Shown here in pieces: positions 10,271 through 16,859 of a DNA stretch of 38,567 nt. The position numbers and the translations under genes were made by a program. The stretch's first letter is position 1, and every line of letters begins with the position of its first letter. This stretch comes from Candidatus Saccharimonadota bacterium (lineage in GTDB: Bacteria > Patescibacteriota > Saccharimonadia > Saccharimonadales > Saccharimonadaceae), in contig JAFRCO010000017.1 of NCBI GenBank assembly GCA_017404325.1, positions 1 through 38,567 of the forward strand, written 5' to 3'. The notes below the pieces were generated by a model that saw only the letters and a list, made by a program, of their open reading frames with translations, was not told the origin of the DNA and made no database searches.

Positions 10271-10299
10271 ATTATATCATATCTGGTTGGTGCCCCCAA
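10271..10299 (-). promoter_or_regulatory. leaderless promoter of the 9911-10264 gene
   Basis: On the minus strand TTGGGG (10299-10294), 17 nt and TATAAT (10276-10271) with the TGA extension. The discriminator is six bases and the next base is the A of the start codon. Confidence 0.7.
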
Positions 10300-10336
10300 G
10301 TATTTTTTTTGGAGGGAGGCGGGGGTCATCCGGCAC
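10292..10336. repeat. GC-rich inverted repeat
   Basis: A C-run near 10293-10297 can pair with the G-run near 10320-10325, and GTGCC (10290-10294) with GGCAC (10332-10336), around a T-rich loop. It may insulate the downstream membrane-protein gene from the transcript described at 10345-10678. Confidence 0.35.
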
Positions 10337-10344
10337 TTTATAAT

Positions 10345-10678
10345 CTAACTATTGACCTGGACCCTGATCCGCCGTTCCCTTTTGACCGCTTCACGCAAGG
10401 TGAAGCATGATCCTTGTTAGTTTTTTTCTTTCGCTCTGGTTTATGTTAACGAATGTACTAACGAAAGATTTTCTAACGCGCTCGTACGCTTTTACTATTC
10501 TCTGGATGATTACCTGTTTAAGCTTTTTCCTTCGAATAGGTTAGCGGAGCTCTAGGTAATTCCTAAGTTGTAATTTATGGCTAGAAATTACCTTTTCGCC
10601 CGCTAATTCTACGGTTTATGCTTTTTCATTTTGTTAATTTGCCTTTATTTTTACGTTTTTATCTTAGTCATCTCGACT
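10345..10678 (-). ncRNA. candidate structured RNA or long untranslated leader
   Basis: This is the bulk of a 630-nt stretch without a recognised gene. On the minus strand a 12-bp hairpin (arms 10554-10565 and 10582-10593, with one G-U pair that exists only in this orientation) is enclosed by a second 7-bp helix (10541-10547 with 10600-10606) across a 6x6 internal loop. A further perfect 7-bp hairpin lies at 10388-10394/10400-10406 inside a CTAAC/GTTAG stem (10345-10349/10416-10420). A promoter precedes it (10685-10713). No terminator is visible. It does not show the signatures I know for SRP RNA or 6S RNA. A stop-to-stop frame of about 36 codons at its 3' end has no ATG. Confidence 0.4.
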
Positions 10679-10684
10679 GTTTTC

Positions 10685-10713
10685 ATATTAGCATAAAAAG
10701 TATAAAAAATCAA
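10685..10713 (-). promoter_or_regulatory. promoter for the candidate RNA at 10345-10678
   Basis: TTGATT (10713-10708), 17 nt and TAATAT (10690-10685) on the minus strand. Transcription would start near 10678. It is divergent from the tmRNA promoter, and the approximately 140 nt between the two are AT-rich with a GTTGTAA/TTACAAC inverted repeat near 10793-10809. Confidence 0.5.
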
Positions 10714-10855
10714 TAGATTTGTTCAAGTTTATTGATGTAATTTTAACAACATGTTTCCCAATTCGTATCTGTTCTATTTTATTGTTCATTTTGTTGTAAT
10801 TTTTACAACGATTTTATGGTTAGAAGGCGGTTTTTTGTTCTATATAATTCTCTAG

Positions 10856-10884
10856 TTGTGTTTTTTTATCAGTTATGGTAAAAT
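10856..10884 (+). promoter_or_regulatory. ssrA promoter
   Basis: TTGTGT (10856-10861), 17 nt and TAAAAT (10879-10884) with a TGG extension. The predicted start lies about 5 nt before the mature tmRNA end, which leaves a short leader for RNase P to remove. Confidence 0.65.
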
Positions 10885-10895
10885 TAACAACAGTT

Positions 10896-11250
10896 GGGGC
10901 TGACAAAGCTTAGACGGATCGTTAACAGACATCAGGCGTACCGATTGAATACCGTAAGTATTAAATAAGTGCTAAAAACACAAAAACCGCGCATGTCATG
11001 TACATGCCGGCTTATGCCTAATTATTTGTAGGCTGGTTTCGGTTTGAGGTTCCGTAGAATCGAAATTATCATAGAACGGAAATATGGTTATTTGAGCGGC
11101 GAAAAATAATTAGAAAATCAGCCATGGCTTTGGAAAGTTTCGTTTCCTGCTGCTTTCCATTTTTGGCCAAGACGAAACAGAAAACTATGTGCGTAGAATG
11201 GTGTCCATGTGGCAATTCGGACCCGGAGGCAGTATCCGGCAGCTCCACCA
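10896..11250 (+). ncRNA. ssrA: transfer-messenger RNA (tmRNA)
   Basis: It rescues ribosomes stalled on broken mRNAs and tags the product for proteolysis. The 5' end GGGGCTGACAAAGC and the 3' end GGCAGCTCCACCA with its encoded CCA form the tRNA-like acceptor, and a T-arm-like GTGTCCATGTGGCAATTCGG... region precedes the 3' end. The tag frame is 10971-11021: resume codon GCT, reading AKNTKTAHVMYMPAYA and then TAA. The tag is longer than the usual 10 or so residues and ends AYA instead of ALAA. The resume codon was chosen as the only Ala frame ending in a small hydrophobic tail in the right place. The total of about 355 nt is normal. Pseudoknots follow the tag. Confidence 0.93.
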
Positions 11251-11271
11251 CGAAATTTTAAATAGAAATTA

Positions 11272-11301
11272 ATAAAATCGCGTATGCGATTTTATTTTTT
11301 T
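11272..11301 (+). terminator. ssrA terminator
   Basis: ATAAAATCGC and GCGATTTTAT pair around a short loop, followed by a run of T residues, about 20 nt after the tmRNA CCA end. Confidence 0.9.
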
Positions 11302-11302
11302 G

Positions 11303-11346
11303 CATAGAAGAAGACCGGTAACTGCGAGGAAAACCGGTCTTCTATG
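11303..11346. repeat. 14-bp bulged hairpin after ssrA
   Basis: Left arm 11303-11319 and right arm 11333-11346 share ACCGGT and CATAGAAG-type complementarity with a 3-nt bulge and a 13-nt loop. There is no T-run on either side, so it is not an ordinary terminator. It lies in the 11251-11582 gap, which also holds a CTTCTGA/TCAGAAG repeat near 11385-11409 and a TATAAT at 11420-11425 that may start the comM transcript. Confidence 0.4.
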
Positions 11347-11582
11347 TAGAGTGTGGAGTTATTTTGGCTAAATTTTTGTTTTGACCTTCTGAGTAATTTT
11401 TTTATTCAGAAGCTACCTCTATAATATCGCGAAAAAATGGTTATGTCAATAGATTTTTTGAACAATTTTTGTACATTTTTGCCGAGTTTTCCACAAGCAA
11501 ATTTTGTATAAAAATTTATATTTTTGGCATGAGCAAAATGTGCGTGTTGATTTTTTTTGACGACCATGCTAGTTAGGCTTTT

Positions 11583-13094
11583 ATGATTAGTAAAATACAT
11601 TCAATAGTGCCCTACGGCTTTGAAGGAAAGCTGGTTGAAGTCGAGGGCGATCAAAATCGTGGGCTGCCAGCTTTTAATATTGTCGGTATGGCAAATAAAA
11701 CAATTAATGAAGCAAAAGAACGCGTACGAAGCGCAATTGTTAATTCCGGTTTTAGTTTTCCGGACAAAAAAGTAACGATAAATTTAGCGCCGGCGGAACT
11801 TTTAAAAGACGGGGCATACTTAGATTTGCCGATTGCGCTCGCAATTTTAACGCTTTCTGGGCAATTAATTAAAAATGACACAGCATTAAAAGCTTTTGTG
11901 GGCGAATTGTCCTTAAATGGCGAAATAAAGCCGTTAAAAGGCATAATAAACATCGTAGAGACGGCTAAAATAGCTGGTTACAATGAAATTTATGTACCGA
12001 TAAAAAACCTGGCACAGGCATCTTTAGTCTCCGGGATTACGATTTATGGAGTGGAAACGTTACAGAAACTTTATCTTGCTTTGAAGAATCAATTATCATT
12101 GCCTATGCCTGGAGCAAATAAAGATTTTAGAAGGATAGAAATTAAAGAGGGCGAGGTAATTCTAGATCATATACGGGGACAAAAATTAGCAAAAAGAGCA
12201 ATGGAAATAGCGATTGCTGGACACCATAACATCTTAATTTCAGGTCCACCAGGGGCGGGTAAAACCTTACTTGCAAAAGCGGCAGCAAATCTATTACCTG
12301 AACTTACTCCTAGCGAAATGGTAGAAATTACGAAGATTTATTCTCTTGCGGGACTTTCGACGGATGAAATAATCACGGAGCGTCCCTTTAGAAACCCGCA
12401 CCATACTGCAAGCGCCACTTCGATTATTGGGGGTGGGGCGATTGCTGCTCCGGGTGAAATATCCTTAGCGCATAAAGGAATCTTGTTCTTAGACGAAATT
12501 CCGGAATTCCCGCGTTCGGTTCTAGAGGCACTCCGTCAACCCCTAGAAGATAAAGAGATTTCAATTTCACGAGCGAATCGAAAAACGACCTATCCGGCAG
12601 ATTTTATGCTAGTTGCGACGATGAATCCCTGTCCTTGCGGATACCTCGGAGATCCAGCGCATGAATGTAAATGTACAGAAACTCAGATTCAGAATTACAA
12701 AAAGAAGCTATCGGGTCCGTTATTCGATCGAATAGACATGAATATTACCGTCGAGAAAGTTAGCAACGAAGAACTTAGAGCGCCAGTTCTGGCTAAAAAT
12801 CATGAACATAATGTTGTAAAAAATACTATAACAGGGGCAATTTTACGGCAGAAGACTCGTTATGGGTGGGATGGGATTTATAATAGTTCCCTTTCCTCCT
12901 TTCAAGTTTCACAGAAATTAAAACTAGAGCCATCCGCGGAAAAGTTACTTAATAGCGCTTCAGAAAAACTAAATCTTTCAGCACGATCATATTTTAAAAC
13001 GATCAAAGTGGCTCAAACTATTGCTGACCTAGATGGATCCGAGATAATTAAACAAAGTCATCTCGCAGAAGCGCTGACCTATAGAAAAAGATAA
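11583..13094 (+). CDS. comM: ComM-like Mg-chelatase family AAA+ ATPase (branch-migration helicase)
   Basis: In naturally competent bacteria ComM is a ring helicase that extends the heteroduplex of incoming DNA. All parts are present in 503 residues: an N-terminal Lon-protease-like fold starting YGFEGKLVEVEGD, Walker A GPPGAGKT (221-228), Walker B LFLDE (301-305), the NPCPCGYLGD cysteine cluster with C350, C352, C362 and C364, LFDRIDM, and the C-terminal lid. The ATG at 11583 matches the usual ComM start, but no Shine-Dalgarno sequence is seen. The upstream 150 nt contains a TATAAT at 11420 and a 24-codon ORF that may not be translated. Its presence fits the natural competence known from Saccharibacteria. 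Confidence 0.95.
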   Translation: MISKIHSIVPYGFEGKLVEVEGDQNRGLPAFNIVGMANKTINEAKERVRSAIVNSGFSFPDKKVTINLAPAELLKDGAYLDLPIALAILTLSGQLIKNDTALKAFVGELSLNGEIKPLKGIINIVETAKIAGYNEIYVPIKNLAQASLVSGITIYGVETLQKLYLALKNQLSLPMPGANKDFRRIEIKEGEVILDHIRGQKLAKRAMEIAIAGHHNILISGPPGAGKTLLAKAAANLLPELTPSEMVEITKIYSLAGLSTDEIITERPFRNPHHTASATSIIGGGAIAAPGEISLAHKGILFLDEIPEFPRSVLEALRQPLEDKEISISRANRKTTYPADFMLVATMNPCPCGYLGDPAHECKCTETQIQNYKKKLSGPLFDRIDMNITVEKVSNEELRAPVLAKNHEHNVVKNTITGAILRQKTRYGWDGIYNSSLSSFQVSQKLKLEPSAEKLLNSASEKLNLSARSYFKTIKVAQTIADLDGSEIIKQSHLAEALTYRKR

Positions 13095-13100
13095 AACCTC

Positions 13101-13129
13101 TTGTATTTTCCCTGGAAGTTTGTTATAAT
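13101..13129 (+). promoter_or_regulatory. infC operon promoter
   Basis: TTGTAT (13101-13106), 17 nt and TATAAT (13124-13129), preceded by TGT as an extended -10. The start near 13136 gives infC a leader of about 30 nt. It begins only a few bases after the comM stop. Confidence 0.85.
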
Positions 13130-13164
13130 GTTTTTAGGTTAATTCAAGAGAAGAAAGGACTACT

Positions 13165-13683
13165 ATAAAAAACAATTCACGGACACGTATTAACGGAGAG
13201 ATTCGTTACGAGAAGGTCCGCGTTATAGGTTCGAGTGGCGAACAACTGGGTATTATGTCTAGTCGCGAAGCCCAACTTCTTGCGAATGAACAGGGAGTGG
13301 ATTTAGTGGAGATTGCCGCTAATGCCAATCCGCCGGTCGTTAAAATCATCGATTGGGGTAAGTTTCAATACCAAAAGATGAAGGAAGACGCCAAAAATCG
13401 TAAAAAGGCTCGAGAAAAACAATCTGAGCTAAAACAAATGAAGATTGGTTTAAAGATTTCCGATAACGACCTTAACATTAAAGTCCGCAAAATGCGTGAA
13501 TTCCTAGATGATGGTGATCGTGTAAAGATTATGATAATCTTTAAAGGTCGCGAAATGGCACACAAAGAAATTGGTACTGATTTATTAAATAAGGTTATCG
13601 ATTTACTTGGTGAGGACACGATTCAAGAAGGAAAATCACAATTTAACGGACGTAACCTATCAGCCCAAGTACGAAAGAAGTAA
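13165..13683 (+). CDS. infC: translation initiation factor IF-3, AUA start codon
   Basis: IF-3 binds the 30S subunit, prevents premature 50S joining and rejects wrong start codons. I place the start at ATA 13165, not at the first ATG (13255). The in-frame sequence between encodes the conserved IF-3 N-terminus (RTRINGEIRYEKVRVI, then GEQLGI). A stop lies upstream at 13135, no ATG, GTG or TTG lies between, and AAGAAAGGA sits 5 nt before the ATA. The resulting 172 residues match the family: N-domain, Lys-rich linker (about 85-105), and the C-domain with FKGREMAHKE. Rare AUN starts in infC are known to let IF-3 repress its own translation. It heads infC-rpmI-rplT-rpmB. Confidence 0.9.
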   Translation: MKNNSRTRINGEIRYEKVRVIGSSGEQLGIMSSREAQLLANEQGVDLVEIAANANPPVVKIIDWGKFQYQKMKEDAKNRKKAREKQSELKQMKIGLKISDNDLNIKVRKMREFLDDGDRVKIMIIFKGREMAHKEIGTDLLNKVIDLLGEDTIQEGKSQFNGRNLSAQVRKK

Positions 13684-13753
13684 TTTCCTACTTCCAAGGC
13701 TAGCTGGTCGTTCTTTCGGGGGAAAATATTAACTATAATTTAAAGGAAAAATT

Positions 13754-13948
13754 ATGCCAAAGTTAAAAACGCATAAAGGTACCGCCAAGAGGATTAAGAT
13801 TACCGGTTCAGGTAAATTAGTTCGTGAGCGTGCCTACGGGAATCATATTCTCGCTAAAAAATCTAAAGCCCGAAAACGCAACATGAAAACTGCTGCGACC
13901 ATTGACGGGAAAATTAAGAAAAACGTAAAGACGGCTTTAGGAGTTTAA
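13754..13948 (+). CDS. rpmI: 50S ribosomal protein L35
   Basis: The 64 residues begin MPKLKTHKGTAKRIKITGSG, the hallmark of L35, and continue with the conserved basic patch AKKSKARKRN. AAAGGA lies 7 nt before the ATG. It is a 50S component in the standard infC-rpmI-rplT order. The 70 nt between infC and rpmI contain no recognised structure, so the L20-type autoregulation known elsewhere is not demonstrated here. Confidence 0.97.
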   Translation: MPKLKTHKGTAKRIKITGSGKLVRERAYGNHILAKKSKARKRNMKTAATIDGKIKKNVKTALGV

Positions 13949-13950
13949 TC

Positions 13951-14298
13951 ATGAGAGTTAAAAGAGGTGTCGCGGCACACGCGAAACATAAGAAAATGCT
14001 AGTTAAAACTAGCGGAATGCAGCATTATCGTCGTCGTAGCTACCGACTTGGTAAGCAAGGCGTAATTAAGGCTTTGTCTTATAGCTATCGAGATCGCCGA
14101 AACCGAAAGCGCGATTTAAGGGCGCTTTGGATTACAAGAATTAATAACGCTTCGAGAGAGTTAGGTCTTTCCTACTCACAATTAATTGCTGGTATGAAGG
14201 CTAAAAACATTAACCTCGATCGTAAAGTTCTTGCAGATTTAGCTGTTAATAATCCGGAAGCATTTAAAGCAATTGTTAACACGGTAAAGGAGAAATAA
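13951..14298 (+). CDS. rplT: 50S ribosomal protein L20
   Basis: The 115 residues start MRVKRGVAAHAKHKKML and include the helical RNA-binding core YSYRDRRNRKRDLRALWITRIN and the C-terminal LSYSQLIAG region. L20 is an early assembly protein of the 50S subunit and in many bacteria represses its own operon. The gene is 2 nt after rpmI, with TAGGAG inside the end of rpmI as ribosome-binding site, so translation is probably coupled. Confidence 0.97.
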   Translation: MRVKRGVAAHAKHKKMLVKTSGMQHYRRRSYRLGKQGVIKALSYSYRDRRNRKRDLRALWITRINNASRELGLSYSQLIAGMKAKNINLDRKVLADLAVNNPEAFKAIVNTVKEK

Positions 14299-14299
14299 A

Positions 14300-14524
14300 A
14301 TGGCAATTTGTGAAGTTACTGGAAAAGGTAAAATGTATGGCCATAATGTTTCTTTCTCTCAGAGACATACGCGCAAAGTTTTTAAACCAAACGTATCTAA
14401 GAGAACCTTAGTGATTAATGGCAAAAAAGTAAAAGCAAATGTTTCTGCTTCAGCGCTCAGAACTTTGAAAAAACAAGGCTTAATCGAAAGTCCGAAGGCA
14501 CGAGCCGAGAGGAAGAACAAATAA
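14300..14524 (+). CDS. rpmB: 50S ribosomal protein L28
   Basis: The 74 residues read ICEVTGKGKMYGHNVSFSQR and continue to the conserved KRTLVINGKK core and a Lys-rich end, as in L28. AAAGGAG lies in the end of rplT and only one base separates the genes. L28 is more often found alone or with rpmG, so its position as last gene of the infC operon is a lineage trait. A strong terminator follows. Confidence 0.95.
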   Translation: MAICEVTGKGKMYGHNVSFSQRHTRKVFKPNVSKRTLVINGKKVKANVSASALRTLKKQGLIESPKARAERKNK

Positions 14525-14537
14525 TTTATCTTTAGAA

Positions 14538-14576
14538 CAAACAAAAAACCGCCCCTTAGGCGGTTTTTTGTTTTAA
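14538..14576. terminator. terminator after rpmB
   Basis: The 13-bp stem ACAAAAAACCGCC / GGCGGTTTTTTGT (14541-14553/14559-14571) with a short loop is followed by T residues. It is symmetric and also serves the convergent gene ending at 14580. Confidence 0.95.
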
Positions 14577-14579
14577 GAT

Positions 14580-14927
14580 TTAGTTTTTTCGCAATAATTC
14601 TAACTCTTGTTTAATTTCTTCTATTCTCTTTTTGTAGGCTTCAATAGGTCTATCAAGTCTAGTGACTCTACGAGGAGGATGGTTCTCATCATATTCTATA
14701 TCAATTGAATGTCGTGCGCGGTCAATGGCTTCTGATTTTATCCAACCATATTTAATTAAACGACGCTCTAATTCAGCTAGTTCTTTTTCTAAGTTTTCTA
14801 TCCTGTCAGCAGGATTAGCTTCTTCGGCGTTAAATGGAGGAACACTATCCTGATACTCCTGGCCCCATGGGCTTTCGTCATTAGAAGTCGTTGCATCATT
14901 TTTTAAACCAATATCTTGTTCTGACAT
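14580..14927 (-). CDS. coiled-coil hypothetical protein (115 aa)
   Basis: Not recognised. The first 40 residues are polar and probably disordered (a SPWGQEYQDS stretch is notable). Residues 40-60 and 90-115 are heptad-rich (IENLEKELAELERRL and IEEIKQELELL) and should form a coiled coil. There is no signal peptide or membrane segment. AAAGGAGAA lies 5 nt before the ATG. It is a monocistronic unit between two terminators, downstream of RNase P RNA. Confidence 0.75.
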   Translation of the reverse strand: MSEQDIGLKNDATTSNDESPWGQEYQDSVPPFNAEEANPADRIENLEKELAELERRLIKYGWIKSEAIDRARHSIDIEYDENHPPRRVTRLDRPIEAYKKRIEEIKQELELLRKN

Positions 14928-14979
14928 ATTTCTCCTTTTTTATATGATACATCTATAAGATTACGATTGTCAACTGAAC

Positions 14980-15010
14980 AAAAAGCCGCCCTTTTAAAGG
15001 CGGTTTTTTG
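14980..15010. terminator. terminator of RNase P RNA
   Basis: AAAAGCCGCC (14981-14990) pairs with GGCGGTTTTTT (14999-15009). On the minus strand it follows the RNase P RNA directly and ends in a T-run. It could also work on the plus strand. Confidence 0.85.
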
Positions 15011-15014
15011 ATAA

Positions 15015-15349
15015 TGAGCCTTCATTAAGCCGGGTTCTGTGTCCGCGCGGAGCGCGGACGGCAATCATCTATCTTGGCGTTACATTGCTATAACACTCTA
15101 GCGGTGAGCGTGCGTCTTCGAGCAGAAGCTGATAGCACTCCTTGCAACAGGTAGGGTTTGCCTCTATACCATATCGCTACAGTATACTGCGGGCTCTTAC
15201 CCCGCTCTTTTCACCCTTACCATTTCTGGCGGTATAAGTTTCTGTGGTACTTTCCCTATCCTCGCGGACGGTCGCTGTTGGCGACTACCTCGCTCTGTGT
15301 TGCCCGGACTTTCCTCTTGAGAAACCCCAAGCGATTGCCTTTCAGGCTC
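15015..15349 (-). ncRNA. rnpB: RNase P RNA component
   Basis: This is the catalytic RNA that trims the 5' ends of tRNA and tmRNA precursors. On the minus strand GAGGAAAGTCCGGGC (near 15313) is the universal 5' core, and ACAGAACCCGGCTT (near 15040-15027) is the universal 3' core. The GAGCCT at the 5' end pairs with AGGCTC at the 3' end to close helix P1, which sets both ends to within a few bases. Length is about 335 nt and the architecture looks like type A. A TGATATAAT promoter lies immediately upstream and a terminator downstream. Confidence 0.95.
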
Positions 15350-15355
15350 ATGTAT

Positions 15356-15364
15356 ATTATATCA
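15356..15364 (-). promoter_or_regulatory. rnpB promoter
   Basis: ATGATATAAT on the minus strand (-10 at 15361-15356) places the start at about 15349, which is the first base of helix P1. The -35 (TGGTAA, 15384-15379) is weak and overlaps the region just before the end of rimK. Confidence 0.7.
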
Positions 15365-15394
15365 TATCGCAGTATTATTTACCACTGTTTATAG

Positions 15395-16303
15395 CTATGC
15401 CCCGATCTTGTCTTTACCGGCATGGCGAGGAGCATTATGCTCAATATATTCAATAATTTTAGAGGCGACATCTTTTCCGGTAACTTTTTCTATACCGAAT
15501 CCAGGAGAAGCATTAACCTCGAGCACTAGCGGACCACGTTCGGAACGCATAAGGTCAACTCCGCAAATATGAAGGCCCATAGCCCTGGCGGCTTTAACTG
15601 CGGTCTTTTTTTCTTCGTCGGTAAGTTTGATTGGAACACCTAGTCCGCCCTGATGGAGATTCGAGCGGAAATCATCGTCGAGAGATGCACGCTGCATAGA
15701 AGCAACTACGCGATTGCCTACTACGAAAGCACGGATGTCGGTACCGGCGGACTCTTTAATAAATTCCTGGAGTAAAATGTTAGTCCCATCTTCGTTATAA
15801 AGATAGAAGGCCTGCAAGGCGGATTTCGCAGCTTTACGCGTATCTGCAAGAATGACGCCATTACCATGAGTCCCAGTAGCCAGCTTGATGATTACGGGTA
15901 GACCCATCTGGTCAAGCAAGTGGTCGATATCTGAAGTATTACGAGAAACAAAAGTCTTCGGAGTATCAACGTCGTATTTAGCAAGAATTTGGGCTGCACG
16001 CAGCTTATCGCGAGCGCGAGTAATAGCTACTGCATGGGCAGAGGTGTAAACACCTTGCATTTCGAATTGACGAACTACGGCACAGCCATACTTAGTCATA
16101 TTATTAGAGATCCTAGGGAGAATAGCATCAAATTTAGGTAATTTTTCACCTTTATAATAGACATCTGGATGCTTATCATCAAGAGCGAGGTAGCAATCTT
16201 TGTATTTGATTACTTCGACATCGTGACCGCGTTTTCTCGCCTCCTCGACTAAACGTTTCGTGGAATAATTCCCTGGTCCATTGGACAAAATTGCAAGTTT
16301 CAT
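15395..16303 (-). CDS. rimK: RimK-type alpha-L-glutamate ligase
   Basis: RimK is an ATP-grasp ligase that adds glutamates to the C-terminus of ribosomal protein S6, or makes poly-glutamate. The 302 residues match E. coli RimK almost end to end: MKLAILSNGPGNYSTKRL, the PRISNNMTKYG segment, the ATP-grasp core VIIKLATGTHGNGVILADT, the FRSNLHQGG loop, and the metal-binding GPLVLEVNASPGF. AGGAAGAAA lies just before the ATG. It follows a RimB-like protease gene by 11 nt. That pairing is known from rimABK-type operons, so the two probably set and reset the same protein modification. Confidence 0.93.
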   Translation of the reverse strand: MKLAILSNGPGNYSTKRLVEEARKRGHDVEVIKYKDCYLALDDKHPDVYYKGEKLPKFDAILPRISNNMTKYGCAVVRQFEMQGVYTSAHAVAITRARDKLRAAQILAKYDVDTPKTFVSRNTSDIDHLLDQMGLPVIIKLATGTHGNGVILADTRKAAKSALQAFYLYNEDGTNILLQEFIKESAGTDIRAFVVGNRVVASMQRASLDDDFRSNLHQGGLGVPIKLTDEEKKTAVKAARAMGLHICGVDLMRSERGPLVLEVNASPGFGIEKVTGKDVASKIIEYIEHNAPRHAGKDKIGA

Positions 16304-16314
16304 TTTCTTCCTTT

Positions 16315-16824
16315 CTATTTTTTTACATACTTTTGATGAAATTTGTATGGATCTTTTTTAAGTTCTGCACTAAGGCGACGTGAAATGCTGTGACCTTTTG
16401 AGTGGGGGGTTGCAGTTTTAGATACATCAACGAGAAATACTCCCTCAATGGTATGTCTGCCAATTAAAATAGGAAAAGTATTTCTAGAGCGATTAGCGAG
16501 GGTAAATGTAGTTTCAAACGATTTTTCGCCCAGAGTAAGAGGTAATTTAACTTGGTAGCGGATTTGGGTATCGCCATGGGACGACCGAACAGATTTGACG
16601 ACGTAATCACGAGATTCAAAACGTTCGCCAGTATAATATGGTGATTTTTTATCAAAAAGTGAGAAAACTAGAGTACCATCTTCTTCCATAATGATGTCAG
16701 AGGCCCAGATGGATGAAGAATCGGCACCGGTATCGATTTTGGCGGGGATATTTTTATTCCCAGCAACTTCGACATATTCGGTAGAACCGATAATTTTTAA
16801 ACCATGAAACTTCTTTGATTCCAT
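16315..16824 (-). CDS. RimB-like retropepsin-type protease (ATP-dependent zinc protease family)
   Basis: The family (DUF785/Zn_protease, RimB) is related to aspartic proteases and is found beside rimK, where it is thought to trim glutamate tails or process the ligase system. The aspartate signature DTGADSSS lies at residues 31-38. The strand IGRHTIEG follows near residue 125. I chose ATG 16824 (169 aa), not TTG 16839, because a TTGAAG/TATAAT promoter ends exactly six bases upstream, which makes the ATG the predicted first base of the mRNA. Start uncertainty is 15 nt. The symbol rimB is plausible but not certain. Confidence 0.8.
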   Translation of the reverse strand: MESKKFHGLKIIGSTEYVEVAGNKNIPAKIDTGADSSSIWASDIIMEEDGTLVFSLFDKKSPYYTGERFESRDYVVKSVRSSHGDTQIRYQVKLPLTLGEKSFETTFTLANRSRNTFPILIGRHTIEGVFLVDVSKTATPHSKGHSISRRLSAELKKDPYKFHQKYVKK

Positions 16825-16830
16825 TTCTTT

Positions 16831-16859
16831 ATTATACAATAAAATTAGTCTTTCTTCAA
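16831..16859 (-). promoter_or_regulatory. leaderless promoter of the RimB-like/rimK pair
   Basis: TTGAAG (16859-16854), 17 nt and TATAAT (16836-16831) on the minus strand, then six bases to ATG 16824. The -35 lies inside the end of the Nudix-RNase H gene. Confidence 0.7.

Noticed and set aside
11487-11495. DnaA-box-like TTTTCCACA near gyrase, partition genes and comM, suggesting an origin
   Set aside because: Only one box is seen, there is no cluster, and dnaA and dnaN are not in the window.
9365-12828. Identical 16-mer GTTGTAAAAAATACTA at 9365 and 12813, with a similar copy at 10143
   Set aside because: AT-rich, and one copy is ordinary comM coding sequence. Chance or composition explains it.
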